NCBI GenBank assembly: GCA_025331445.1
Contig: JAIWNE010000086.1
Span: 1 to 64,000, forward strand
Origin: Blakeslea trispora
Taxonomy: Eukaryota; Mucoromycota; Mucoromycetes; Mucorales; Choanephoraceae
Reading direction: 5' to 3'
DNA: 64,000 nucleotides
Within the stretch, counting starts at the first letter, position 1; each line of letters begins with the position of its first letter. The notes under the pieces were generated by a model. That model had not been told where the DNA came from and did no database searches. It saw only the letters and a list, made by a program, of their open reading frames with translations. Positions 33,625 through 46,100 of the stretch are shown here, piece after piece. Position numbers and translations under genes: made by a program.

Positions 33625-36600
33625 TTATGGAGAGGGAGAGCAGAACCAACGATCACCAGGATCGGGGATGAAGGGGATTGTGGCCAACGGGTGGCGCAAG
33701 CAATCTATGCTATGGAGCAGTTGGAGAAGAGCATACCAATAAGGTGGAGGATTAGAGGCAGCGTTTGTAGGGAGACAGTTGAGAGCGAAATCAATGATGT
33801 GCACACCAGGAGGAGGACGGGGCAAAGCATCAAGGAGGGAGGGATCGAGTGCACGACATGTCAGAAGGTGATCACGAGAGAGGTACTGGCCAGAGGCACA
33901 AGGACACTCTTCTCGGAGGTTGATGAATCGACCTAAACGCCAACGAACCAAAAGGCTACGTTGAACGCGAGACATGGGCAGATAGAGGATGGGGTCAGGC
34001 TTGAAGGTACAAGGTCGGCAGGCACGGAGAAGGACATGTCGGTTAAGACGGGCACTGCGTTCCATTTTCTTGTTGAAGATTTCCTGCCAGTAGTCCTGGA
34101 AATGAACACGAAGTTCAACGTCAGAGACGGGTGGGGGCGAAGGAAGAGAGAGAAAAAGAGGGTTGTGTTGTAGGCCTTTGACCAAACGAGGATAGCAGAG
34201 CGAATCGCGCAAAAGGAGAAGGAGACAATCATCAGGAAGATACTGAGATCGGAGAGCGTATTTTGTAACAAGAACATTGTGGCGATGATTCATGCTGGGG
34301 ATACATGTGAGGTGCATAGCAACCTGGAACCATGATCCACCAACGAACATGCTCACAAGTCTGTTTTGAAGTTTGTCAAGCTGATCCATTTCTTGGGCAG
34401 AAAAACGGTATATGGCTAGGCCATACTCAATTTTTGGACGCACAAAACAGGTGTAGAGGCGAGAGCAGAGAAGGAGAGAAAAGCCATTGCGATGGACGCC
34501 GACAGAGGTAAGGAGAGCCACGGTTTTAATAGCGGAGGCAGATCGATGAGACAAAATGCTCGCACTATATATACCAGAGGACCGGAAAGGAACACCAAGG
34601 TAGATGAACTCATCCACAAGTGAAAGAGGTTGGTTGTAGAGGGTCAGACGTGGGCCATCGTCCGTGGCGTTGATAACAGCACACTTGGAAGGACTCCACC
34701 GATACCCGAGAGAGAAGGAATGATCACCAGCAAGATCCAGCATACGCTGTACTTGCGATCGCGAACCGAAGATAGCTACATCATCTGCAAAAAGCAGACA
34801 ATTAATAGCCAGAGGCTCATTTGTGCCAGGAAGACATACCGAAGTAGTATCGACCGAAGCGACAGAGCGAAGGAGAGAAGGCAGCGAGTTGATGTACACA
34901 GAGTACAGAAGAGGTGAGAGCACGGATCCTTGAAGGACACCAGTAGCAGGCGCAAAGGGAGCAGAGGTATGGTTAGCAATCAGCACCGAGACCTGTACTT
35001 CATCAAATAAATTGATGAGAGTAGCAAGAATCGGGCGAGGCAACGTAGAGGTAGAAAGAGCATCCCAGATAACACGTCTGTCGACGGTATCGTATGCAGC
35101 CTTGATGTCAAGAAACGCAACAACAGGACGGTGCTTGTGAGAGAGAAAGTAGTCATGCATCAAGTCATGCAAGCAGAGGGCTTGATCCAGAGGACTACGT
35201 TGAGCACGAAAGCCACCTTGGGCCACGTCAAGTTGAGGCGAGTGGTCCTCGAGACAACCAGAAATGGAAAACTCAAAGAGTTTACGCATAACAGAAGTCA
35301 GCGAGATTGGTCGATAATTTGCTGGGTCAGCAGGATCATTCTTCTTGTGTATTGGAAATACACTAGCAGTGCGCCAGAGCAAAGGAGTATAACCCCATTG
35401 GCAACAAAGCTGAAAGAGAGAAGAGAGCACTGGAGAGACTACACTGGCAACGGCCTTCAGCATTTCTGCTTTCAGGTGATCGCTACCAGGAGCCTTCCTT
35501 GTAGGTAGACGGCGGATATGATTCATGATTGCATCAATAGCGAAATTCTCCTTATCAGAGTCAGACAACGTAAACGGAGCTGAACTACTGAAAGAGGGAG
35601 TAGGTGGGGGACGAGAAGCGGAGGGGAGGAGAGAGCCACTATAGACAGAGGCTAGATGATCGGCCATAACAGATACGGCTGCTTGAGGACCATCAGCATG
35701 ACTAAAGGACGAGGAGCAGTCACGGCGACGTTTAATACGCGCAAGAGTAGAAATAGCTTTTTTAAAGTCTTTTTCTAAAGAATCACAAAAGTTCTTCCAA
35801 GAGAGACGTTTAGCAGCGGAGATGAGGCGGCGAAAGTGACGATGAGCATCTTTATGTTGATTCCACCAGAAGGCTTTGTCAACACCAACAGCATGACGCC
35901 AACGACCAAAACACTGATCACGCTTTTTTGCAGCAGTTTCTATTTCTTCTGTCCAGTACTTTTTCCACCAACGACCAGGACCATTGACCTTCACACCTAT
36001 CGAACCATCCAAAGCTACGTAGAAGCACTCATTAAGAGTGGCATTCAGCGCATCAATATCAGGCCGAGTCAGTGGTGGGTCAGAAACCAGGGAATCCAGA
36101 GTCAGAGACAGACCAGAGACCAAGGAAGCAAACTTACTTCTAAAGAGAGCTAAAGGTTCCAACTCACTTAGACGTGAGAGGTTCCATAGTCTTCTAGGAG
36201 CAAGAGTGCCGTCAGAGTTACCCCCAGATCCCAAAGGTGGAACATAGTCAAACGACAGAGTCATTAGCCTATGGTCCGAACCTAGTGACAGATCAGTTTC
36301 TACAGTTAGACTGAGATGAGTCATATTCCATGAGGAGATATTCGTCAGAAAAAGATCAATGATACTGCTATGTTCAGCTTCCTGCCGAAAAGTACTAAAC
36401 GTAGCAACACCATATGCCAGAGAAGCATTCAATACTTCAAGTGAGCGTTGTTCACAAAGAGTTTGCAAACGAACACCACGAGGAGTAGTTCTTGAGTCGC
36501 CAGTGAGAGAGCCCATTCTTGCATTGAAATCACCACAAATGATAGTGTCTGAATGAAGGGGATTTGCTTGAGAGAGGATATCACCAGATCGTCAGAGATA

Positions 36601-36946
36601 CTGGGTGGAAAATATACACAATGCACATTGACTGCACCTATTTTCAAGGATAAAGTATATGCATTGAGGGAGGGAAGTTGAGAGATGGTATGAGGACAGT
36701 GGGGGGAAATGAGAGCAGTAATTCCACCTTGGCCACGGTTGTTAGCACCAACTACCTTTGATCCATACAAATGTACTGAGACCAATTGACAGGAAGATAG
36801 CCGGCTGTGAGCCAGGTTTCAGTTACAAAGAGAATATCAGAATGAGCGGAATGGGAGAGTGCATCATGGACAGTAGATTGACTAAGGCCATTTGCATTAA
36901 AGAGACTTAAATAAAAGGAATGTGAGGGGGATGATGATGGACTCAT
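33625..36946 (-). pseudogene. LINE-A ORF2: endonuclease and reverse transcriptase
   Basis: The first ATG at 36946 overlaps the ORF1 stop as TAATG, a termination-reinitiation layout. The endonuclease begins LSLFNANGLSQ and FVTETWLTAG, but two frameshifts (near 36760 and 36480) break it. From 36516 a 963-codon frame covers the end of the endonuclease (SSIIDLFLTN, GSDHRLM), RT (FLDIKAAYDTVDRR, GVLQGSVLSPLLY, LLFADDVAIFG) and a C-terminal Cys-His motif (CPCASGQYLSRDHLLTC). The order EN-RT-zinc motif and the F/YADD box are standard for APE-type non-LTR elements. The clade is probably in the I/Jockey/Tad range rather than L1, judged by motif style only. Confidence 0.9.
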
Positions 36947-37878
36947 TAAAGTTCCATATCAGAGCCAGCGTCAGAGTCAACCTGAGGTTCAGTGCGGAAA
37001 GCAAACTGAGAGGAGGGGGAAGAGGTCTTTGGAAGCCTAGCTTCAGCAGCAGCGACGCACATCTTGACATCATCGTCATCAATCCAGCCCCACTCCAAGA
37101 AAGAGCGAGCAACAGGAGAAACAACGAGAGGACGGAGGAAAGAGAGAGTAGAGATGGCACGATCACGTACCAACTCGAGCATTTGCTGTTCTCTTTCATC
37201 GTCTGAAGAGAGGAGAACTTGGGATCGGCGAGGTGGGCAGGGCTTAAAGGATCGAAATCCGTAATGAGTTCGGCGCCGCTTTCTGCATGACAGCAGTGAA
37301 TTGCTCCACATACTGGACATGCATAAGCACACCAAGAACACCAGAGGCAGGAAAGGAAATGTCGAGAACTCGACCAGTGTCAACGCCAATACGGCGAAGA
37401 CGAGAGCGAACTTCAGATCGATTGATCTTTCTGGAACGCCCAAGGTAGACGTATTTAAAGCCTTGAGGACCTTTGGCCCCAGGGCTCACAAAGAAACGAG
37501 CAATAGCTGCACGCTTCTTGGTTGAAGGTGCACGTACCTTCTTGGCAGGTGCAGGAGGAGGAGAGACAGCGGGCTTGGCAGCAGCAGCGGCCCAGGAAGA
37601 AGCAGAGATACCATTGGAGGCAACAGAGACTTGGGAGTCAGGTACGGTCACCTGATTGTCAACTAATTTGAGAAGTCTTTCATTCTCAGTAGCTAATTTT
37701 TTATTTTTTTCCTCCAGGGAAAAAATTTTTTCTTGAAGAGATTCAATATGTTTGAAGAGCCCATCATGTGTTGAACTTGTTGTTGCAACTGCAACACGAG
37801 ATCTTGAAGTTGTTGCAAGTCAACTTGTGAGTTGCGAACAAAGGAGGTAGGTGCATGTGATTGCAATGGTGAAGTCAT
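36946..37878 (-). pseudogene. LINE-A ORF1, coiled coil and basic domain
   Basis: Pieces in three frames: 37878-37693 (N-terminus with LQQLQDLVLQLQQQVQ, a Gln/Leu coiled coil), 37651-37244 (KYVYLGRSRKINRSEVRSRL and ISFPASGVLGVLMH) and 37443-36946 (FLEWGWIDDDDVKMC to an acidic end). The intact homologue in LINE-B is 379 residues. There is no CCHC knuckle, unlike the L1-like element at 46457. The breaks are frameshifts near 37700 and in 37244-37443. Confidence 0.8.
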
Positions 37879-38098
37879 CTCGAAAAGTAACTTTCAAAAC
37901 GACTCGACAAAAAATAGGTATAACTGTTGCTAGAGGTCTACGCTTTCGCTGAAAGTTATGTATGTTGTTACTGTTGACTTGGGTGGTAAGCTAATATACT
38001 TCTTTAGTATACTGGCTTCTGATTGGCTAAAATTTGGAGGGGTAGATCACGTAATTTAATCTGATATATTTAAAATAATGAAAAAGCGAAAGAAAAGT

Positions 38099-38171
38099 GC
38101 CTAGCTAGCTCAATCGGTAGAGCGTGAGACTCTTAATCTCAAGGTTGTGGGTTCGACCCCCACGTTGGGCT
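38099..38171 (+). tRNA. tRNA-Lys (CTT)
   Basis: 73 nt cloverleaf: acceptor GCCTAGC with GTTGGGC, A box TAGCTCAATCGG, anticodon loop ACTCTTAAT with anticodon CTT, B box GGTTCGACCCC. A run of five T, a pol III terminator, follows at 38175. The gene is complete even though LINE-A inserted in its A box, because the target duplication restored the first 14 bases and eight upstream bases. Upstream sequence beyond 38091 is now LINE 5' leader. Confidence 0.96.
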
Positions 38172-38172
38172 T

Positions 38173-38733
38173 ACTTTTTATAAATCTTTAAAACTTTGAA
38201 TCCCTGAATGTGTCTTTTTTTTTCTCTCCAGATGGCTGTTTCATATGTTGTTATAGGACAAAGGATAGTTTTTGCAGTAACTTGAGAAAGAGAACAAATA
38301 GATATAACAGAGCAATCAGGCAGCAAGGTTATAAGTAATGAGCACCAGGTTTTAAGTCGTCCGACTAGAGATATAAGTAAAGTAAAGAGAATAAAGTAAT
38401 ATAAAAGAAGAGATGTAATATATGAATACAATGATCTATAATAAGTATCAAGGGAACTAACAACTATATGTGGAATTAGGTAGTGAATATGTCAAACTAC
38501 AACCAAGCGTAAAGTAAATAAGAGAGATAATAGTTGAGTTTATTAATAAGAGAAGATTAAAGAGCTTATATACTATTCTAAAAGAAGTCATGTTGGACTT
38601 GCAAACTAATAATTTAAACAGTCAAGTTAAGGAGTCATCATGTATGGATTATTAATACATGTCTAAAGGTTCTAATCATTATGATATGGAAAGTCAGAGA
38701 AGGATTCAAATAAGGTTGTTGTGTAATACATTA
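38173..38733. other. No gene seen between tRNA-Lys and the MITE
   Basis: AT-rich, short frames only. No terminal repeats recognised. Confidence 0.4.
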
Positions 38734-38913
38734 GTCGCTCTATTTAAGGGTGTTCTATTTAAGAGTATTCTCTATATAAGGGTGGGTTTCTGAAAATTAT
38801 TTTCCAATACAAGCTCTAAAACCAATTCTATTTAAGGGTATTCTCTATTTAAGGGTGTTCTCTATTTAAGGGTGGGATTTTCAAAATTTTTGGCTAACCC
38901 TAAATAGAGCGAC
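38734..38913. mobile_element. 180 bp MITE with TA duplication
   Basis: Inverted ends GTCGCTCTATTTA at both sides with TA flanks (38732-38733 and 38914-38915). Inside, the unit CTCTATTTAAGGGTG recurs about four times. TA duplication suggests mobilisation by an IS630/Tc1-type transposase; the ends do not match the element at 25673. Confidence 0.8.
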
Positions 38914-39156
38914 TACTGTAAGAGATCAAGAGGAGCTGTCAAATGAGTAAAATACCAAATAGGAAATACAGAGTTGGATTCAAAGCAGCGAAAAGAAGTC
39001 ATAAAATAATTGAGTACTAGGAAAATTCCTGTGCGTAACACATACATTTTAGCCTTGCTTTGATAGGATGTTAAGATATTTAATAAGCCGCGTCTGAAGT
39101 TAAATAAAATCATCTTTTCACCTCAATCTATACGTTACACTACCCTCATCTTTACA

Positions 39157-39170
39157 TGGTGAGGCCACCA
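39157..39170 (+). other. Primer binding site next to a presumed LTR end
   Basis: TGGTGAGGCCACCA directly follows TTTACA, a CA-ending LTR terminus candidate at 39156, and AATAAAATCATC lies about 50 bases upstream. The start of that LTR is not found. It precedes gag by about 240 bp. Confidence 0.45.
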
Positions 39171-39409
39171 TTCTAACAATTAAAAAATCAATTAGTCCAC
39201 CTACATAACCTCATTCAAAACGACCGGGAAAAGCATCTGCACTAGTACCTCTTCCACACTTTATTCCATTCTCAAGCACCAATTATCTCGGACTCGAACT
39301 CCTTCCAATCTCTTCTCTTTTCCCTTCAAAATCCTATTCGGAACCTTCGTCAACAAACTCTTTCTATACAGCTCCTAATTCATTCGATATTTCACCATCA
39401 CCAACAGAA

Positions 39410-40402
39410 ATGTCATCAGACTTTCCAACAAATCCTCAACAAGTAGCAACATCTGATTTTGCTCTTGATATGCAACATGAAAGAGCTAAATCAATCCCAA
39501 TGGCTCAGTATAATCTCAACGAGAGTCTTCGCATCTGGCTGTTCGACTTTGAGCAACAAGCAAAAATACACGGCATCGACAACATGAATCAATGTGGAAT
39601 TCATTTGGCCAGATATATGCCAATATTAATTCAAAAGTGGATTCCAACTCTCAATCCATCAATAATACAATCATGGAAAGTATTAAAGCAAGCACTTCTC
39701 AACCGTTTCGGTCTTCCGGAGGTAGTGGACAATCAGAGACTTCTACAAGATTTGAAACGCTGTAAACAACAAACGAATAAATCAATTCAAATCCACGCCT
39801 CCAATTGGGAAAATCTTCTCAATCGCATCACTGCAAACTATTCTGAAAATACTAAAATAACATTCTTCATTCAATCTCTTCATCAAAGAGATACTAGACT
39901 TTCACTTACTTCGTTAGTAGAGGCAAAGAATCTAGAGATGGTGGCCAAGGTGATCGACAAAGCCATTGCCTTGGAAGACAGAGCGAAATTACTTGACCAA
40001 CCTCAATTGGACAGAAATAAACCAACTCCTATGGATACTAATCATTTACAACGTCATAATTACAAAAGACAACACCAAAAGAAGCCATTCAATCATACTA
40101 ACAAGCACCAAACCACCAATCAATTCTTACCATCTCATCAATTACGGGCATATGATAAGTTTGGTAATTCTATCTGCAATTTATGCAAGGGTAAACATCG
40201 TACGAAAGACTGCCGAAAGAGGGATAGCACTCACAAGCGCAACACATATCAGTACCATAATCAATCTCACCAACATCACAGACGTGATATCAACAACCTA
40301 TCAGTAAAAGATACGAATTCTACCGAAGCAATTACATCATCTACAACATCATCAAAGACTTCTTTCGATATTGCACATATTGCAGCCAAAGACAAGAATT
40401 AG
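39410..40402 (+). CDS. gag: Retroelement gag, open reading frame
   Basis: 330 codons, uninterrupted. Residues about 35-190 form a retrotransposon gag-like capsid region (SLRIWLFDFEQQAKIHG, SWKVLKQALLNRFG, FFIQSLHQRDTR). The tail is Asn/His/Lys-rich with a shortened zinc knuckle CNLCKGKHRTKDC (CX2CX3HX4C, one residue short of the standard spacing). It belongs to the truncated Ty3-like element, and the protease frame follows directly after its TAG. Confidence 0.82.
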   Translation: MSSDFPTNPQQVATSDFALDMQHERAKSIPMAQYNLNESLRIWLFDFEQQAKIHGIDNMNQCGIHLARYMPILIQKWIPTLNPSIIQSWKVLKQALLNRFGLPEVVDNQRLLQDLKRCKQQTNKSIQIHASNWENLLNRITANYSENTKITFFIQSLHQRDTRLSLTSLVEAKNLEMVAKVIDKAIALEDRAKLLDQPQLDRNKPTPMDTNHLQRHNYKRQHQKKPFNHTNKHQTTNQFLPSHQLRAYDKFGNSICNLCKGKHRTKDCRKRDSTHKRNTYQYHNQSHQHHRRDINNLSVKDTNSTEAITSSTTSSKTSFDIAHIAAKDKN

Positions 40403-40771
40403 TTACCCTAATCTACATTGACTATTAACAATTTACATTTTGTAGCTTTATGGGACTCAGGTGCAGCAGTAACAGCAATTGATGACCACACAACTAAACA
40501 ATTAGGATTAAAAGTTGACAGCTCAAAACATATCTTATACCGTAATGTCAGCAACAACATTTAACATACTGTGGGAACAACACTATTTCAATTTTGTGGA
40601 GTTACAATTGAAGCTCATGTCATTAAAGGTTTATCTAAGCCTATCATCTTGGGTTGGGATATTATATCTCAAATAAAGGGTGTCCTTGACTCCAGCAATG
40701 ATACTATCACAATCAAGGTCAACAACAAACAAATAAAAATACCACTCAACAGTCAATCACATTCTATGTAA
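40403..40771 (+). pseudogene. Aspartic protease remnant
   Basis: In the frame that follows gag, the retropepsin active site reads FVALWDSGAAVTAID, with the later hydrophobic IILGWDIISQIKG. In-frame TAA codons occur just after the start of the region and near 40562, and a stop precedes the RT frame at 40775. So it is a protease broken by point changes. Confidence 0.75.
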
Positions 40772-40774
40772 GCT

Positions 40775-41902
40775 ATGGAAGAAACAACAGACATAATTAA
40801 CATGATCAAGACAGAATTTCATGACATCATGGCTCAAAACCCCAATAAACCTTCGGTTACACATCTGGTAGAATTTTCCATTGATACAGGAAATATTCCA
40901 CCTGTATTTGCAAAACCCAGAACCTTCCATCCGGTTCTAGAAGCAAAGGTCAATCAAAAACTAGAAGAAATGGTGTCCGATAGAATTGTGACCAAGGTAG
41001 ACTTTTCAAACTGGGCATCCAATGTCAGACCGATAGAAGAACCAGATGGGTCCATTAGGGCCTATGGCAACTATGTCGCGTTGAACAAAATCACACTTCC
41101 TATACAATATCCTTTCGTCAACATTCATGAGGCTTTACAGAGCTTGGGTAACGCAATCATATTCACTAAATTAGATTTAGCATCAGGATATTATCAAATA
41201 CCTATCAAGGAAAGTGACAAGGAAAAAACTACGCTGGTCACAAAGAGCGACTTTTATGTGTTTAATGTGATGCTCTTTGGTCTCAAAAATGCCCCCATGG
41301 TCTTCCAAAACTTGATGGATCGCGTCTTAGGTGCGTACAGATTCTCTTTTGCCATCGCCTACATGGATGATATCATTATCTTCTCTCCATCAATTAAGGA
41401 GCACGTCAATCACATTCTTCTGGTACTGGAGCGACTTCGATTTGCCAAGCTATCTATTAAAATGAGCAAATGTCAGTGGCTATTACCAAGTGTAGAATAT
41501 CTAGGTTTCCTCATTTCAAAAGAAGGAGTCAAAGGAAACCCTGAAAAACTAAAGCCAATTGTCAATTATCCTACACCTACAAACTTACAAGAGTTGGAAA
41601 GATTCTTAGGCATGGCTGGTGTTTATCAAAAATTTATATCACAATATCAAGTTAAAGCAGAACCCTTAAGAAGACTCAAGAAGAAAGACAGGAAATATAT
41701 ATGGACACAAGAACAAGAGCAGGCATTTCAAACACTAAAAAAGGATTTATGCTCATTGCCTACATTAAAACAACCAAATTTTAATAGACCATTTGAATTG
41801 CATTGTGATGCAGCCAGTAAAGCAGGAATTGCCGTTATACACTGTCAACGCTACTCAGGCCATCCCTATCCTCTCTCTTCACCACGGCTTAAAAGATGTT
41901 GA
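40775..41902 (+). pseudogene. Ty3-like reverse transcriptase, truncated in RNase H
   Basis: 375 codons. The RT palm is intact: IIFTKLDLASGYYQI, MLFGLKNAPMVFQNLMD and FAIAYMDDIIIFS (YMDD box), then VEYLGFLISKEGV. Connection LERFLGMAGVYQKF. The RNase H start ELHCDAASKAGIAV is followed by unrelated residues to the stop, so the domain is lost after its first Asp. Otherwise a normal Ty3/Gypsy Pol core. Confidence 0.87.
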
Positions 41903-44900
41903 AGTTACATTATTTTTTGTCAGATTCTGACACGAAAACCTTGAAATTCAATTAAGACGGTTTAAGGTTTTTTAAGCAATCTGACATGATATTTTGTCAG
42001 ATTCTGACATTTATTGTTGAAAGGCAAAACCCTTTGGCGAATTACTTTAAATAGGAGTTGTCTTTAGTCGAATCATATCTAGCTTAGGTCTCAAAGGGAA
42101 TTTATAGTGACAAATGGCCTTTAGAGTATATAGTAATGATGATTTAACAAGTTTTAGAAGTATAAGCAATAAATGGGCTAATCGTATCGCTTTAATTTTT
42201 GGATGAGCTTGGCATATGATTGGATTATTTAGGTTTTATGGGCAAATCAAGCTTGTTTATTTTTATTAATTAGAATCAAATATATGCTATATATGGGTTC
42301 TTCTTTAGGCTGATTTGTAGCTCAGATGTCCTTTTTTGTAATAGGGATGCTGCATCGGGTGTACTCAGATTGATTGGCATACTTGGCTTTGATAAAGGTA
42401 CCTTTTGGGATCATGGGAAGCAGTATAGGAAGCAGAAATGAATTAATTTTATATGATTAAAGCCTTCAATTCGCACCTTAATCGCTTTGCAGTAGCTGCG
42501 CTTGAAAAGATATACAGCCTTAACCGAGAGTAATTTTTTTCGTAATTTTTTTTTCTTGACGGCCAACTTGAAGCAACATGCAAGGTCATGAGCAACACCA
42601 AGTAAGAGATCACTCGACATCAGTATGCACAAGAGTTAGAAACAATAGAGGAAAAAAGTGAATAGCATAGAAAGTTTAAAAAAAAGAAAAAAATAAAGAT
42701 GAGACGCGATCCTTTACACATGTAGTTTGTCATCAGCATGTTATATCCTTTAGTTGCGATTAGGTACCTCATGAGTCCAACCAACAGTAAGAGCAACGGT
42801 CAAAAGTAAACAATCGATAAAGAGAAAAGGCAACCTCATCTCGGATGGAGCACACATGTAAGCATGAGCAAAGGCGAGAAGACGCAAAAAGAAGAAAAGC
42901 GCAAGCAGTAAAGTTGGAAGGAACCCCAAGTTCAATCAAAAAGAGATTCGGCAACCTTCAAAAGCACAGACCTCAGTAGTGGATAGAGAATAGGCGGATA
43001 AAGAGCATTTCTTGAAGATGAGGTAGAGAGATGACGACATGAGAAGAGACTCAGTACCCTCAGCCACAGTATATCAGAAAGAAAAAGTATCTCTTGAATT
43101 TAGGACAATGACCAGTGGCAATAGTTAGAGAGAAAGATCACATGAGCACATAAGAAAGAAGGTAGACATGAACAAATCAGACATAAGATGGAAGCATAGT
43201 AGGCAATTGGATGTGTGTTTGTTAAAAGGCTTCAAGGCAATGACTACAAACAGAGCAAGTTAGTAAATACGATGCAAAGAATAAGATAGACAAACAAATG
43301 GAGAAACCGAAAGACCTAAGGCAAGAGCAATTTGAAAGAGATGCATCTATCTAGATAGGCAGCATAAATGGAGGTGGTATTCAAATATCAGTCAAAGAAG
43401 TATAAGTTTGAGAAACATGGTAGAGAACAGGCAGTTTGGATCAAAAAGTCATGGATGAGATGGTAAAAAGTAGTGCAGAAGAAGGTGACATGGATAAAGG
43501 ATTGTCAATTAGGGCTTATGATGAGTGTTTATATAAATGTATATAAAGTTGATGATAAACAGATATATACGGAAGAAGAGTTGAAGGATTCAAAGAATAG
43601 AAGAGAAGCGTAGTCGAGTTATTGAGATATCGTCATGATAAGGTGATATACATGTAGCTATTGTGAAATAAAGGAGTAAGTGATGTTGATGGATTATATG
43701 ATATTTATAATAAAAAAAAGAGATAAAAGTGCTTACCTTTTGCTGTGCATTTAATGAAACAAAAAGAGAGAAAAAGAAAATGGGGGATTGAAAAAAAAGG
43801 CCAGTATATATGAGAAATATGACAGTGATGGGAAGAAAGTATGATTTCATTGACAGATTTAAGCTAAAATTGTACTGAAAAGGAAAATGTCTTGGATTTG
43901 CATGAACAGATCTTATTAGTGATCAATTAAAGGAACGCTTTTGTAAAGGGGATCCTAAAGAAATACCAAAGTAGAATCTATAAAAAAGTTGATAGCAAAG
44001 CGTCAAGCTGTCTCAAAATTATACATGTATATGAATGAACCATTTTTTAACATACAAGTAACTAGCTTAAAAATAAAATGTATCAAGAGCAACCCTTTTA
44101 TATAGTGTCGCTCTTGTTAGAGATATAATAGACTATAATAATAGGATGGCACATCAGAAGCCAAATGTAATAAGATCATTCATATATTGTAAAGACTCAT
44201 TGACACAAATACTTCTTATGACACCCTTTGAATCCATTTATAAATCAAACACTGAAAGAGCCTAATTTCAGTTTGATTGTATTGTCATTTTATGATAATT
44301 TCAAATGATCCAAAATAGTATAATATGGTGAACATCAAAACCATCAAAATTCAGCATACAAATAGATCTCTTAGACGCACAAAATTTCCCTTGCTTAAGA
44401 GTAACTCACATATGGTTTAGTACTGGAAAGCATTTGAATGAGTATAGATGTTGATAATTTTTAAAGTTGATTTTTTGACTGAAGAGCAAATGTAATTACA
44501 AGCAGTTTGTGTTGTATCAAGCATACAACATGGCATAACTAACGAAACGATTGTACCTTATTGGATTACAAACTATTAATCATATTTAATGATCTTAATG
44601 TTAACTAGACGTCCACCTACTTAGTGAATGAATGAATAAGCCCCTAATAACAAACACCACAATGAAATAGTACGAATAACTTATTTATTTCCTAAATACA
44701 AACAAGACTTGTACTGAATGAACACTTAAATGTTGACAAAGGCCTTACTATATAAATACTTCTACGTTTTCAAAAATAAACAGTAATTCTTTATCTGGTT
44801 TTAATCTTTTTTGACAGTTGATAAATCAGTTTGTTTATGACTTGGCATTATTGTAAGTGGTACAAATACCTTGAATGGTACTGCGCTACTTTGTAAGATT

Positions 44901-46100
44901 GTCAACTTTACTTCAAATATAATTGTATAGAGAAGTAAATAGGAGATTTAGATGATTTGGAATAACAGTTTTTATAAATCATAATCAGAACCAGGAACAT
45001 TTGTATATTTCGTTATGCGAGCTTGAAGTAATTTTTACTCGAAATCAAATGCTTTTCCATGAGCAGTTTGAGATCATCAAATTTTTATCTCTATTGTATA
45101 TTGTCTTGAGCATACATTCATCATCATATATCTATCTCTTTGATCTAGAGGTATACCTTTTTTAAGTATCTCTTTAAGAAACTGGTCAACTATATTCCAG
45201 GTTTTTAGCTTTTATTAAGTAAGCAATCGCTTTCTAGGATATTTGTAGGTGCTTTTTATTTATTTTATTTTATTTTCGTCAACCTTTTCCGAGATGGCTT
45301 ACCATCTTGCATGCTCATGTAAGTTTGAGATGTCGACATGCAGAACTGATGAGCAGCGAGAAAGCTAACATGTGCTCATAGAAGTTAACATTTTTAAGTA
45401 AAGGGTTATATATTTCTTACTGGCTATAGCTATTCTAGCCAGTTCTTAATATGTAAAAGCAATTCAGAGCATATAAAATCAATGCTTCATGAAAACGATA
45501 TTTTTATTGAAATCTAAGGATTGAGTCTTTTTTTTCTAATATTCGAGTGTAATTTTTTTTACTACATCTCATTCTTTATAATTAAATAATTGAAATCATC
45601 AATATCACAAATATTCTTTTTTTGTTCTTGGTTGAAGCGTATGATGCAAAGAGAGGAAATAAGCCAAATCATCAACATTTACCTTTTTTATAGTGATGGA
45701 AATTCACTACTCTGATTGGCCGATTTCTAAGAAGGTTCCAGGTTTATTCTCTCTTTACCTAAATCAGGATAGCTGATATACTTTAAAAGTAAATTGACCC
45801 CCAAAATTCCGTTTTATTTATGGGGATGAAATTACTCTCTTTCCTTTTTTTTATCTCTTTTTTTTTCTCGGCTTTTTTTCCTATAATTTTTTTTCCTTCA
45901 CTTTATTGATTGCTACACCCTTTATTTTTCCTTAATCTTGAGAGTATTTCCTTTCCGAGTTAAGGTGTATCATTCAGGCCATGCTACATGATTGCTAACT
46001 TATCCATTCTTTTATCTGTTTAGAAAGAGGCTTTTTTTTAGGTTTGTTCACGATCAATCTGGGCAGCTCAAGTCTTTATCATACAGTCACTCATCTTACC
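41903..46100. other. Long AT-rich stretch without a recognised gene
   Basis: Only short frames are seen. TGTCAGATTCTGACA, a perfect 7+1+7 inverted repeat, occurs at about 41918 and 41996. About 42640-43600 is purine-rich on the plus strand. 45314-45370 carries the block shared with 2394-2449. I see no RNA gene or terminal repeat. Confidence 0.4.

Larger units (their letters stand above)
33341..38090 (-). mobile_element. LINE-A, non-LTR element inserted in a tRNA-Lys A box
   Basis: A 4750 bp element on the minus strand between two perfect 22 bp direct repeats. Order from its 5' end at 38090: leader (38090-37879), ORF1 with coiled coil, ORF2 with AP endonuclease and reverse transcriptase, short 3' region. 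Its 3' end on the minus strand reads ..AAATCTTTTACC directly before TGAGC of the target, without a long poly(A). Both ORFs carry frameshifts. It is related to LINE-B (57720-63011) throughout. Confidence 0.93.
39157..41902 (+). mobile_element. Truncated Ty3-like retroelement
   Basis: PBS-like site, gag, protease remnant, reverse transcriptase and the first part of RNase H on the plus strand. Homology stops in RNase H near 41845. No integrase and no 3' LTR follow. Family distinct from the element at 6308-18285. Confidence 0.85.
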
